In this document: positions 44,166-51,985 of the stretch, in pieces
How positions within the stretch are numbered: position 1 is the first letter of the stretch
Layout of the letters: every line of letters starts with the position of its first letter
From: KACC-23026 sp963829575
Lineage (GTDB): Bacteria > Bacillota > Bacilli > Bacillales > Sporolactobacillaceae
Reading direction: 5' to 3'
Assembly (NCBI GenBank): GCA_963829575.1
Contig: CAWHJF010000016.1
Coordinates: 310,001-374,000, forward strand
Length of the DNA stretch: 64,000 nucleotides
Translations under genes and position numbers: made by a program
The notes under the pieces: model-generated
Told to the model about the DNA's origin: nothing
Seen by the model: the letters and a program-made list of their open reading frames with translations, nothing else
Databases searched by the model: none

Positions 44166-44954
44166 TTAGATCAAACGATGAATCGCTCGAATCAAATAAC
44201 GAAAGACCTCTTCTCTCTTAGGCTCGTTAAAAATTTCATGATAGAATCCAGACCATTCCTTATACTGCTTATTTGGAATAGGAAGTCTGCGAAACCACCG
44301 GTAGACCATGTGCTTATCAACGATTCGGTCCTCTCCTGCTTGCATGATCAAGACTGGAATGTTTGGCATTTGTTTTATTTTTTCATCTGCCGTTTTCATC
44401 GCTTGATCCAGTTCAAAATACCAACGAACCGAAACCTTTTTCACAATATAAGGATCCTTTTTGTCTCGTTCTAGAATGCTTTCATTACGCGTAGCCAAAA
44501 TGTTTTCCGTTGATCTTTTGATTGGAATTTTGACCGTCGGCATATAACGGTTCACAGGTTTCAAAGTCCGTTTTAACCATTCTGGTGGTGGCACGACCAG
44601 GCCGAGACAAGGGGACGATAAAATGACAAGATCCGGTTGAACTTTCTTTTCTTGAAGCGCTCGAATGACAGATAATCCACCTAGACTATGTCCCAATAAA
44701 AGAACAGGCAATCCAAACGATTCCGCTTGATCCACCCAATTGGCAATCGTTACAATATATTCATCAAATGAATCCACATGCCCTCGATTTTTGGGAGCCT
44801 TTCCTTGGCCTGGTAAATCCCCCATGACGACATGATAACCGGCCTTTTGCCACTGCTTACGAAGCCAGTGATAGCGGCCATGATGCTCACTTGCGCCGTG
44901 AACCACAACAACCGTTCCTCTTGGGTCCTCGGAGGTCGTTTCCCAAATCCACAT
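44166..44954 (-). CDS. ytpA: Alpha/beta hydrolase YtpA (lysophospholipase/monoacylglycerol lipase-like)
   Basis: A serine hydrolase; in B. subtilis ytpA is needed for the phospholipid antibiotic bacilysocin, by removing an acyl chain from phosphatidylglycerol. The 262-residue product has VVHGASEHHGRY (oxyanion HGxxE), MGDLPGQGKAP, the nucleophile elbow LGHSLGG (Ser90), the acid in GEDRIVD and the His in GFYHEIFNE. No signal peptide. The ATG at 44954 follows GAGGTGATC; the earlier in-frame start is too near the SD. Next to ytpB, suggesting a lipid/isoprenoid unit. Confidence 0.9.
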   Translation of the reverse strand: MWIWETTSEDPRGTVVVVHGASEHHGRYHWLRKQWQKAGYHVVMGDLPGQGKAPKNRGHVDSFDEYIVTIANWVDQAESFGLPVLLLGHSLGGLSVIRALQEKKVQPDLVILSSPCLGLVVPPPEWLKRTLKPVNRYMPTVKIPIKRSTENILATRNESILERDKKDPYIVKKVSVRWYFELDQAMKTADEKIKQMPNIPVLIMQAGEDRIVDKHMVYRWFRRLPIPNKQYKEWSGFYHEIFNEPKREEVFRYLIRAIHRLI

Positions 44955-45047
44955 TAAGATCACCTCATCTACATTTGGCCATCTATTCCCTAGTTTACGT
45001 AATGGTTTGGAAAACTGTGCTACTTATTTAAAAATCAAACCTGTTCA

Positions 45048-46010
45048 TTATACGCCTGAGTCGGAGAGTTGGTTTTGAATCATCGTATGAACTTTTTGTC
45101 GTTCTTTTTGATCAACCACTAAATACCATAGTTTGTCGACGATCTTACCTTGGCCTTGAACTTCATAGGTTTTCATATTTTGACTCGCCGGACGATAATT
45201 AAGAGCAATAGTTTTCATATCATCGAAGGTGAGATTCGTTTCCACATTGTTTGAGATGGCATTCAAGATGCTTTGATATTTCGCAACGCCATTGAAGCTC
45301 ATCGCTTTATTGACCACAGCATTAATGACTAAACGCTGGCGCTTATTTCGGCCAAAATCCCCTTGCGGATCCAGGTGACGCATTCGAACATAGCCTAAAG
45401 CCTGCGCGCCATTCAAATGAATGGTGCCTTTTTTAAAATAATACCCTTTTTTATAATAGCCTTCATCATGCCAAGCAATTGGACTATCCACCGTAATTCC
45501 ACCAACCGCATTAACCAACTCTTCTAAGCCCTGCATATTTATTCGGATATAGTAATCCAAATGAATGTTAAGGAATTGGTCCACAGTCTGAACGGCTAAA
45601 TCTGGCCCCCCATAAAAGTAAGCTGCATTAATTTTGGTAATGGTGCCAGTATCACCAAGTGTTGCCCGTGTATCGCGCGGAATGCTGACCATCTGCATGG
45701 TCTTAGTTTGAGGATTAAGAGTGAGCACAATTAAAGTATCCGAACGGCCTTTATCATATTTGCGCTGGTCGACTCCCATAAGCAGGATCGAAATTGGTTT
45801 TTCGTATTTTTGCGGTTGAGGTTGAGAGGATTTGGTCGATTTAGAGTCCACCGATTTACTAGTAGATTGAGCGTGATCCGAGGAAAGGGGTTTGTAGATT
45901 TTCTGAGCGGTTGATTGGGCTGAGGTATACAGATGTTCAAAATAGACCCCGGAACTAATTAAGCCCAAACACACGACTAAACTGGCAAGCACTATGATTT
46001 TTTTCTTCAT
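45048..46010 (-). CDS. LytR-CpsA-Psr (LCP) family protein
   Basis: LCP enzymes attach teichoic acids or other glycopolymers from lipid carriers onto peptidoglycan, outside the membrane. The 320-residue product has a short cytoplasmic basic start, a transmembrane anchor (about 5-24), a Ser/Lys/Gln-rich linker and the LCP domain: ISILLMGVDQRKYDKGRSDTL, MVSIPRDTRA, KINAAYFYGG, GGITVD, and the C-terminal GDFGRNKRQR. SD AAGGAG precedes the ATG at 46010. TagU/LytR-type assignment within LCP is uncertain. Monocistronic. Confidence 0.93.
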   Translation of the reverse strand: MKKKIIVLASLVVCLGLISSGVYFEHLYTSAQSTAQKIYKPLSSDHAQSTSKSVDSKSTKSSQPQPQKYEKPISILLMGVDQRKYDKGRSDTLIVLTLNPQTKTMQMVSIPRDTRATLGDTGTITKINAAYFYGGPDLAVQTVDQFLNIHLDYYIRINMQGLEELVNAVGGITVDSPIAWHDEGYYKKGYYFKKGTIHLNGAQALGYVRMRHLDPQGDFGRNKRQRLVINAVVNKAMSFNGVAKYQSILNAISNNVETNLTFDDMKTIALNYRPASQNMKTYEVQGQGKIVDKLWYLVVDQKERQKVHTMIQNQLSDSGV

Positions 46011-46109
46011 CAAAAGGTTCTCCTTTTATTTGAAAGCGACATCATCCTTTATCAATCTTAACATTTTATTGATCGAATAAAAAGAGATTAAAAGAACTTG
46101 CTTTCCTAT

Positions 46110-46165
46110 AAAACAAAGGGTACGAGCCTTATGAACGAATCCATTCGTTCACAAGATCGCACCCT
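46110..46165 (-). terminator. Terminator after metK
   Basis: Long imperfect stem: AGGGT (46117-46121) through TGAACGAAT pairs with ATTCGTTCA to ACCCT (46161-46165); minus-strand exit TTGTTTTA. Confidence 0.75.
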
Positions 46166-46179
46166 AAACGTTCAAACAT

Positions 46180-47385
46180 TTAGCCAAGCGCTTCTTCTTT
46201 TAGAAGGGCAGCTTTATCGGTTTGCTCCCACGGAAGATCGACATCCGTGCGGCCAAAATGACCATAAGCTGCGGTTTGCTTATAAATCGGTTGGCGAAGA
46301 TCAAGCATCTTAATGATTCCGGCAGGTCGAAGGTCAAAATGACGGCGAACAAGCTCGATTAGAACCTCTTCCTTAACCTTTCCAGTCTCAAACGTATCAA
46401 TGGAAATCGAGACCGGTTGAGCGACACCAATCGCATAAGCAAGTTGCACTTCACATTTGTCAGCAAGACCTGCTGCCACAATGTTTTTGGCCACATACCG
46501 AGCGGCATAGGAAGCAGAGCGGTCGACTTTCGTTGGGTCCTTTCCTGAGAAAGCACCACCGCCGTGACGAGCATAACCGCCATAAGTATCGACGATGATT
46601 TTCCGCCCAGTGAGCCCTGCATCTCCTTGAGGTCCACCAATAACAAATCGTCCGGTAGGATTGATAAAATATTTCGTATGCTCATCAATTAAACCCTCTG
46701 GAACGATCGGGTCAATCACATAGGTTTTCATATCTTTTTTAATTTGGTCAAGTGAGATTTCAGGGTGGTGTTGCGTGGAGATGACAATCGTGTCAATCCG
46801 TTCCGGTTTACCCGCTTCGTTGTACTCAACGGTCACTTGTGTTTTTCCGTCCGGTCTTAAGTAATCGACGGTATGATCTTTTCGGACGTCGGCAAGTCGG
46901 CGAGCTAACTTTTGCGCAAGTGAAATCGGTAGCGGCATAAGTTCTGGCGTTTCATTCACAGCAAACCCAAACATGAGCCCCTGGTCACCCGCACCAATCG
47001 ATTCGATCTCACTCTCACTCATTTGACCTTCTCTTGATTCCAAAGCCTGGTTGACCCCTTGCGCAATGTCAGGTGACTGTTCATCAATGGACGTCAGGAC
47101 GGAACAGGTTTCGGCATCAAATCCGTATTTTGCACGATCGTACCCAATATGACGAAGCGTGTCACGAACCACACTCGGAATATCCACATAGGTTTCAGTA
47201 GTAATTTCCCCTGTCACCAATACCAATCCCGTGTTGACTACCGTCTCACAAGCCACTCGGGCATTCGGATCTTTTTTTAATATTTCATCTAAAATGGAAT
47301 CAGAAATCTGATCACAAATTTTATCTGGATGGCCTTCTGTCACCGATTCCGATGTAAAAAGCCGTCTTGAATATGTTTTTTCCAA
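46180..47385 (-). CDS. metK: S-adenosylmethionine synthetase
   Basis: Forms S-adenosylmethionine from ATP and methionine. The 401-residue product has FTSESVTEGHPDKICDQISDS, GAGDQGLMFGFA, the loop GRFVIGGPQGDAGLTGRKIIVDTYGG, GGGAFSGKDPTKVDRSAAY-type and TDVDLPWE near the C-terminus. The start codon is TTG with GAGGAGG upstream; no suitable ATG exists nearby. The roughly 160-bp upstream region contains a sigma-A promoter but is too short, and lacks the conserved boxes, for an S-box riboswitch, which B. subtilis metK has. Confidence 0.97.
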   Translation of the reverse strand: MEKTYSRRLFTSESVTEGHPDKICDQISDSILDEILKKDPNARVACETVVNTGLVLVTGEITTETYVDIPSVVRDTLRHIGYDRAKYGFDAETCSVLTSIDEQSPDIAQGVNQALESREGQMSESEIESIGAGDQGLMFGFAVNETPELMPLPISLAQKLARRLADVRKDHTVDYLRPDGKTQVTVEYNEAGKPERIDTIVISTQHHPEISLDQIKKDMKTYVIDPIVPEGLIDEHTKYFINPTGRFVIGGPQGDAGLTGRKIIVDTYGGYARHGGGAFSGKDPTKVDRSASYAARYVAKNIVAAGLADKCEVQLAYAIGVAQPVSISIDTFETGKVKEEVLIELVRRHFDLRPAGIIKMLDLRQPIYKQTAAYGHFGRTDVDLPWEQTDKAALLKEEALG

Positions 47386-47466
47386 TTTTGGAGCCTCCTC
47401 AGGAAAACGTTCCTTTCATAGGGCATACTGCGTCCCATCATGTCGAGTTTTATTTTAACTTACATA

Positions 47467-47495
47467 AGAATAGCGCACTGTAGAAAAGAGGTCAA
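47467..47495 (-). promoter_or_regulatory. Sigma-A promoter of metK
   Basis: Minus strand TTGACC (47490-47495), 17-bp spacer, TATTCT (47467-47472). It leaves a leader of about 75 nt. Confidence 0.7.
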
Positions 47496-47510
47496 TCAAA
47501 ACCCTTAACC

Positions 47511-47547
47511 AAAAAAGCCGTTTAGGGTATGGGAAACGACCTAAACG
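47511..47547 (-). terminator. Intrinsic terminator after ytkD
   Basis: CGTTTAGG (47519-47526) with CCTAAACG (47540-47547); minus continuation GCTTTTTTGG. Confidence 0.85.
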
Positions 47548-47548
47548 A

Positions 47549-48040
47549 CTAGTTTGGTTTAAAAATGTCATTGTAAATACGTTGCATACACAGTCTGAGG
47601 ACATCATCCTTCATCATAAATGAATAAACTTCATTTGTCCGAATGTCACTAGGGAGTGTATGAATAAAAACGGGACCATCCGTTTCCATATAATCGTTCT
47701 TTGCCTTGATTTCGCGAATCTCCGCATAATACACATTTTTGATAATCGTTCCGCTACGTCCATCTACTCTATATTGTCCAACATAACGGATCGACCCGAC
47801 AAACGCACCGGTTTCTTCATTCACTTCTCGAATGGCGGCTTCCTCTGGTGTTTCCCCTTCTTCGACTTTCCCTCCCGGAAATTCCCATCCTCTTCTAGGA
47901 TGACGGGTCAAAAGCCATTGGTCCTTAAACCGACAGATCACCCAAACATGCTTGGGCGCTGAATGAAAAGGATGATTCTCAAAAGAGAGTTTAACTTGAT
48001 TTTCATAGTAGTCTTCAAAAAGAAACACTTGTTCCTCCAT
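47549..48040 (-). CDS. ytkD: Nudix hydrolase YtkD
   Basis: A nucleoside triphosphatase; B. subtilis YtkD acts on 8-oxo-dGTP and other NTPs. The 163-residue product carries a complete Nudix box GKVEEGETPEEAAIREVNEETGA (about residues 64-86). Its C-terminal region (VNEETGAFVGSIRYVGQYRV) matches the YtkD subgroup. The ATG at 48040 with GGAG eight bases upstream is preferred; the longer frame starts with GTG and has a poor SD. It lies beside metK as in B. subtilis. Confidence 0.87.
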   Translation of the reverse strand: MEEQVFLFEDYYENQVKLSFENHPFHSAPKHVWVICRFKDQWLLTRHPRRGWEFPGGKVEEGETPEEAAIREVNEETGAFVGSIRYVGQYRVDGRSGTIIKNVYYAEIREIKAKNDYMETDGPVFIHTLPSDIRTNEVYSFMMKDDVLRLCMQRIYNDIFKPN

Positions 48041-48217
48041 TAATCTAACTCCATCCTGGTTCGTCACCTCATAAATGCCTAATCTTCTCCTCTAAAGATA
48101 CGTGTTATCGGACGGCATGTAAAAAGAAATGCCTTTTATATTTATACCGATTTCGGGGGGTTGCGCCCTATCTATATTTATGAGTTCGATCTCCCTTTGG
48201 TTCATCCAATCCATTTG

Positions 48218-48403
48218 TTAATTTGCTTCATCAGTGGCTTGATTCACATTCATATAATAATCCCATTCGCGTTCCAAATCGGATAAGGTCAGGTTCTCAA
48301 ATGGTGTATCATCGTCAATTGAAAGGGCTTTTAAATGATTGATTAGATGTTCACGTCTCATATTCACAGCACGTCGCAATTGATTCTCAAAAACCATTTG
48401 CAT
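48218..48403 (-). CDS. FbpA-type small protein (Fur-regulated basic protein family)
   Basis: A 61-residue product with the FbpA pattern: LRRAVNMRREHLINHLKAL, then NLTLSDLEREWDYYM. In B. subtilis FbpA works with FsrA small RNA in iron sparing. The start is ambiguous: ATG at 48403 (GGAG three bases upstream) or at 48397 (nine bases upstream). No Fur box is evident upstream. Its acidity exceeds B. subtilis FbpA, so the role may differ. Confidence 0.55.
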   Translation of the reverse strand: MQMVFENQLRRAVNMRREHLINHLKALSIDDDTPFENLTLSDLEREWDYYMNVNQATDEAN

Positions 48404-48574
48404 CCACTCCAAGCTTTTCCAATTAGTATTGCCACGGAAAGGTGGACTTACACCTTTTTATGCAAAAAGTCAAAAATGGATTGGGTGCTTGGATCATGGG
48501 GGCGCCCATTTCAGCTAAAAATAGGCGCCATATGGCTGGAGAATACTTACTTACGCGAATAGCCCTTGGAAAAA

Positions 48575-49597
48575 TTACCTAACGAGTTTCTGGAAAACGG
48601 AGATCGCGGTATCGATGTCCGCATCTGTCAAATCAAAATGGGTGGTTAATCGAATAATAGTTGGCCCAAAACTCGAAGCAAGAATGCCTTCTTTCTTACA
48701 GGTTTCCACGATTTGATCCGCTGTATTTCCCGTACCGGATACATCTAGCATCACGATATTGGTCTCCACCTGATTCGCAATACTAAAAGTCGAAGTCTCA
48801 GACAAAGCCTTTGCCAAACGTTTGGCTCGTTCATGATCGTCAGCAAGTCGATCCACCATTTGAGTTAAAGAAATCATCCCAGCAGCTGCGAGAATTCCAG
48901 CCTGGCGTAGGCCTCCACCTAAACGCTTCCGCCATTTCCGGGCTTGCTTGATAAAATCTGAGTCACCCGCAATGAGAGAACCAATAGGAGAACCCAACCC
49001 TTTAGACAGGCAGACCTGAACAGTGGTCGCTTGTTCCGCAAATGCTTTGACCGAATGACCGGTCGCAACAGAGGCATTAAATAATCGAGCTCCATCTAAA
49101 TGAACCGGTATGTGGTGCGCTTCTGCGACTTGAAAGACCTTTTTCATGTCTTCAAGCGGGACGATTGCTCCGCCGGCTCGATTATGCGTGTTTTCCATCG
49201 CGATTAATCCAGTTTCCGGATAATGGATGTCATCAGCCCGAATTGCGGACTGAACATCCGCCGCTTGAAGACTTCCACGAATTCCTGGCACCAATTTTGG
49301 TTGAACACCAGCCAAGGCGGAAATCGCTCCACCTTCATAGACATAAATATGCGCATTTTCTTCTAAGATCACTTCTTGGCTCGGGCGGCAATGGGTTAGT
49401 ACCGCAATTTGGTTGCCTTGAGTACCACTCGTCACAAATAAAGCCGATTCTTTCCCTAATAAATCTGCTGCATACTCTTCTAATTTATTAATCGTGGGAT
49501 CTTCCCCATATACATCGTCTCCGACTTCTGCTTCGTACATAGCGCGTCGCATCGCTTCAGTCGGCTTGGTTACCGTATCACTTCTTAAATCAATCAT
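48575..49597 (-). CDS. ltaE: Low-specificity L-threonine aldolase
   Basis: PLP enzyme that splits L-threonine/allo-threonine into glycine and acetaldehyde. The 340-residue product starts MIDLRSDTVTKPTEAMRRAM and has VGDDVYGEDPT, SGTQGNQIA, HLDGARLFNA and the PLP lysine in CLSKGLGSPIGS, then LGGGLRQAG and TNIV. SD AGAGGGACC precedes the ATG at 49597; the extra methionine in the longer frame is a TTG. Fold type I aminotransferase fold. Not at this position in B. subtilis. Confidence 0.93.
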   Translation of the reverse strand: MIDLRSDTVTKPTEAMRRAMYEAEVGDDVYGEDPTINKLEEYAADLLGKESALFVTSGTQGNQIAVLTHCRPSQEVILEENAHIYVYEGGAISALAGVQPKLVPGIRGSLQAADVQSAIRADDIHYPETGLIAMENTHNRAGGAIVPLEDMKKVFQVAEAHHIPVHLDGARLFNASVATGHSVKAFAEQATTVQVCLSKGLGSPIGSLIAGDSDFIKQARKWRKRLGGGLRQAGILAAAGMISLTQMVDRLADDHERAKRLAKALSETSTFSIANQVETNIVMLDVSGTGNTADQIVETCKKEGILASSFGPTIIRLTTHFDLTDADIDTAISVFQKLVR

Positions 49598-49784
49598 CAA
49601 GGTCCCTCTTTTCTAGTTCACAACTAATCTCCTCTATTGTACAAGACCTCGTTCATTTTCTCCAAAATTAAATCTAACGAAAAACCTATGGCCTATGAAT
49701 AGGAGGCAGCTTGTCCAGAATCATTATGAGTGAACCGATTGGCTAAACCTGCACATCCACCTCTCTTAAAAAAAAAAGATTTTA

Positions 49785-49814
49785 AATAAAAAAGAGGTTT
49801 AAGCCTGCTTAAAC
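49785..49814 (-). terminator. Terminator downstream of the GerP-like gene
   Basis: GTTTAAGC (49797-49804) pairs with GCTTAAAC (49807-49814) and the minus-strand transcript runs into CTCTTTTTTATTT. Confidence 0.7.
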
Positions 49815-49861
49815 CCGGGTAAATTATAACTAACCCTAACCCCAACACACTTTCATTTTTT

Positions 49862-49888
49862 AACCCGCCGTTTCGGCGGGCTTTTTTT
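49862..49888 (+). terminator. Orphan plus-strand intrinsic terminator
   Basis: CCCGCCG (49864-49870) with CGGCGGG (49874-49880), then a run of seven T on the plus strand. No plus-strand gene precedes it, so it may end a small RNA that begins in the 49620-49860 interval (see findings). Confidence 0.75.
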
Positions 49889-49902
49889 GTCGTCACAATG
49901 CG

Positions 49903-50184
49903 TTACTTTTTCTTCATTTCCTGCTTAAACGCCTCTTCCAGCCAATCTGGAATCGAGTCTTCATCTTCAATCTTTAGCTGATCAATAAAATCAGGATCAT
50001 TTAATAGGGCTCGAATATCTTCAATGTGATTCTCATCACCCGTAATTGAGCCAAACCCCTGATTTTGTTTTTTATGGCTTTCAAATTGTGTGGGCCAATT
50101 ATTCCCCATGTTTAAACAAGAGGCATCCGAAATCGTTCCAATTTTAAATTCTTTTATTAAAAAATTTGGAGATAAAAAACTCAT
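49903..50184 (-). CDS. GerPA/GerPF-like spore protein
   Basis: The 93-residue product has the pattern of small GerP-type inner-coat germination proteins near its N-terminus: KIGTISDASCLNMGNNWP...KKQNQGFGSITGD, followed by an acidic helical part (IEDIRALLNDPDFIDQLKIEDEDS). Function would be in coat permeability to germinants. GAGAGGAAG precedes the ATG. Its start overlaps the end of the preceding 61-residue frame by 41 bp. Assignment is by motif likeness only. Confidence 0.6.
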   Translation of the reverse strand: MSFLSPNFLIKEFKIGTISDASCLNMGNNWPTQFESHKKQNQGFGSITGDENHIEDIRALLNDPDFIDQLKIEDEDSIPDWLEEAFKQEMKKK

Positions 50185-50329
50185 TAACTTCCTCTCCCAT
50201 TCTTTTGACTTCAGATCCCATTTCGTTCACTCGAGTTTTTGCGACGATCCGGTCCATAAATAAACCGGTCACCTTAAGCCCAACCTCTGAATAAACTAAA
50301 TAAGGTCCGTGACTTAGGCCTTTACCCAT
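50144..50329 (-). CDS. Possible small protein upstream of the GerP-like gene
   Basis: A 61-codon frame, MGKGLSHGPYLVYSEVGLKV..., with bacterial-looking amino-acid composition and no rare stretches. It overlaps the following gene by 41 bp in another frame. There is no good SD upstream of the ATG, so it may be translated poorly or be spurious. I recognise no family. The overlap and strand suggest a spore-gene operon if real. Confidence 0.35.
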   Translation of the reverse strand: MGKGLSHGPYLVYSEVGLKVTGLFMDRIVAKTRVNEMGSEVKRMGEEVNEFFISKFFNKRI

Positions 50330-50387
50330 AAATATATTTTAAAAGGAAAGAATTATTAGTTTTACTCTCATTAGAAAGGAGACGATT

Positions 50388-50921
50388 ATGATGTTCCCCT
50401 TTTCAAACCCTTCAAATGGAAACCCTTTTCAAAACGGTTTTGGAAATCAAAATGCGACGAATCCAAACAATCAAGCCAATAACTCTGGTTCACAAAACCC
50501 TTTTTCGAATTGGTCCAGTCCATTTCAACAAGGCTTTCCATTTAACTCTCAACAAATTCAAGAGCATATCAATAATACGATTGCGAATTCCATGCCTGAT
50601 TTCTTAAGAACCAACAACGAAGTTCCACAATCAAACAGGCCCTCATCGTCTAAATCGAATATTGAGGTCTTTGAGACACATGATTTTGTCGTCGCGCGCA
50701 TTCCAGTTCCTAACGAGCAAACCAAGCCTAAGCTTTCGCTTGATACCTATAAATTGTATGTAAAAGGACTCCCAGATGAGCCGAACGGTGAAGTGGTCGT
50801 TCCGCTTCCGTCCGCGATTAAACCCAAATATACGAAAGCCGAGTTCAAGTCCGGTGTTCTGGAAGTTCGTATGTTAAAAAAAGGGCCTGAGCCTATGACA
50901 GACATCACAATTGAAGGGTGA
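50388..50921 (+). CDS. Hsp20/alpha-crystallin-like spore protein
   Basis: The 177-residue product has an Asn/Phe/Pro/Gln-rich N-terminal half (NPFQNGFGNQNATNPNNQANN..) and a C-terminal alpha-crystallin-type beta sandwich (about 90-177): NIEVFETHDFVVARIPVP, LYVKGLPDEPNGEVVVPLPSAI, KAEFKSGVLEVRML. This resembles the GerT/CotP class of Hsp20-like coat or germination proteins in Bacillus. SD AAAGGAGAC serves two adjacent ATGs. Divergent from the GerP-like unit, so both could share spore-specific control; its exact orthologue is not established. Confidence 0.72.
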   Translation: MMFPFSNPSNGNPFQNGFGNQNATNPNNQANNSGSQNPFSNWSSPFQQGFPFNSQQIQEHINNTIANSMPDFLRTNNEVPQSNRPSSSKSNIEVFETHDFVVARIPVPNEQTKPKLSLDTYKLYVKGLPDEPNGEVVVPLPSAIKPKYTKAEFKSGVLEVRMLKKGPEPMTDITIEG

Positions 50922-50940
50922 TGGAATTCCATCACCCTTC
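50913..50940. terminator. Palindromic terminator between Hsp20-like and FAH genes
   Basis: Perfect 28-bp palindrome GAAGGGTGATGG-AATT-CCATCACCCTTC type. It includes the stop codon of the Hsp20-like gene and serves the converging FAH gene. Confidence 0.75.
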
Positions 50941-50956
50941 AGATTATGTTTCATTA

Positions 50957-51712
50957 TTATTTTACTGAGTTTTTCAACGTTCCAATGCCTTCAATCGTTA
51001 TTTCAAGGTCATCTCCCGAAGATAACGGGCTCACTCCTGCTGGGGTTCCCGTCAACACCACGTCCCCTGGATGGAGCGTCATCACTTCAGTCACTGTTTT
51101 AATAATTTGGGGTATGGAGTGAATCATATCTTGAGTGTGACCATCTTGTTTGACGTCCCCATTTTGTGTCAATCGAATGCTGAGTTTTCCGGGGTTCAAG
51201 TCTGTTTCAACAACCGGGCCCATCGGTTTGTATGTCGCAAAGGATTTGGCTCGAGTAAATTGACCATCGAAATCTTGCAGGTCACGGTCTGATATGTCAT
51301 TGGCAATGGTGTAGCCAAACACCACATTTAGAGCATCCGCTTCGGAAACCTGATAAGCTTCTTTTCCAATGATAATCGCTAGTTCTGCCTCGTAATCAAT
51401 ACGATGTTCAGCGCGTGCCAATTCAATGGTTTCGTTTGGTCCAATAATGGCCGTTGGGGAAAGCATGAACATCATGGGTTCTTTTGGTAGATCTTTATTT
51501 TGTTCCTTCGCGTGATCGACATAATTTAATCCGATCGCCACAAGCTGCCTAGGCTCAACCGGTGCAAGTAAGTCAACCTCATCCAATTTATGGATTTTAT
51601 CGGTTGGCGCACTTGATGGCGCTAAAAAATCCCCCGTCAACTCCACAACTTTATCTGCATCAACCATTCCAAATTTCACTTCATTTTTTTGGCGAAAACG
51701 ACAATATCTCAT
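50957..51712 (-). CDS. Fumarylacetoacetate hydrolase-family protein
   Basis: A metal-dependent FAH-fold hydrolase/decarboxylase of uncertain substrate (oxaloacetate, acylpyruvate or catechol-pathway intermediates). The 251-residue product has LVAIGLNYVDHAKEQ, the metal ligands in IDYEAELAIIIGK, GYTIANDISDRDLQ and the C-terminal GDVVLTGTPAGVSPL. It has an N-terminal small domain. SD GGAGGTTACT is optimal. Similar to YisK/YcgM-type proteins. Monocistronic. Confidence 0.9.
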   Translation of the reverse strand: MRYCRFRQKNEVKFGMVDADKVVELTGDFLAPSSAPTDKIHKLDEVDLLAPVEPRQLVAIGLNYVDHAKEQNKDLPKEPMMFMLSPTAIIGPNETIELARAEHRIDYEAELAIIIGKEAYQVSEADALNVVFGYTIANDISDRDLQDFDGQFTRAKSFATYKPMGPVVETDLNPGKLSIRLTQNGDVKQDGHTQDMIHSIPQIIKTVTEVMTLHPGDVVLTGTPAGVSPLSSGDDLEITIEGIGTLKNSVK

Positions 51713-51776
51713 AGTAACCTCCAGCGTTAGCTTAGTGTAAACCTCTTTATTTCATTAAATCTGAATCCTCTATATT

Positions 51777-51806
51777 TTAGCACATTTAACCTAGAAACAG
51801 TATAAT
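51777..51806 (+). promoter_or_regulatory. Probable promoter of the zinc-ribbon gene
   Basis: TTAGCA (51777-51782), 18-bp spacer, perfect TATAAT (51801-51806). Confidence 0.5.
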
Positions 51807-51844
51807 GAAGAAGACTAAGCTTCGGCAAATAGGAGGCCTTTAGG

Positions 51845-51985
51845 ATGGAAAAACAATTGGTCGGAACGTGTGAATCTTGCGGAAAAAAGATCTATTGTGA
51901 CGGCGGTTTTTTGCAAGGCATCATGGGTCCGGATCACCAGCTAATTTGTTATGAATGCGACGAACGTGCAGCCAATTCCTCGTAA
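51845..51985 (+). CDS. Zinc-ribbon microprotein (46 residues)
   Basis: Reading from ATG at 51845 gives MEKQLVGTCESCGKK, then IYCDGGFLQGIMG, and a second pair of cysteines in LICYECDERAANSS. The paired CxxC motifs (Cys9/Cys12 and Cys35/Cys38) and an extra Cys18 suggest a zinc-binding ribbon. AGGAGG lies eight bases upstream and a TATAAT-type promoter precedes it. The last 37 bp overlap the 3' end of glgA on the opposite strand. I know no named family for it. Confidence 0.62.
   Translation: MEKQLVGTCESCGKKIYCDGGFLQGIMGPDHQLICYECDERAANSS

Noticed and set aside
46098..46313. 71-codon plus-strand frame at the metK end
   Set aside because: Consists of the metK terminator and antisense metK sequence.
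47386..47510. SAM riboswitch for metK
   Set aside because: Too short between promoter and start, and no conserved S-box segments seen.
49693..49896. 67-codon minus-strand frame
   Set aside because: Crosses two terminator hairpins and has no SD; better explained as non-coding.
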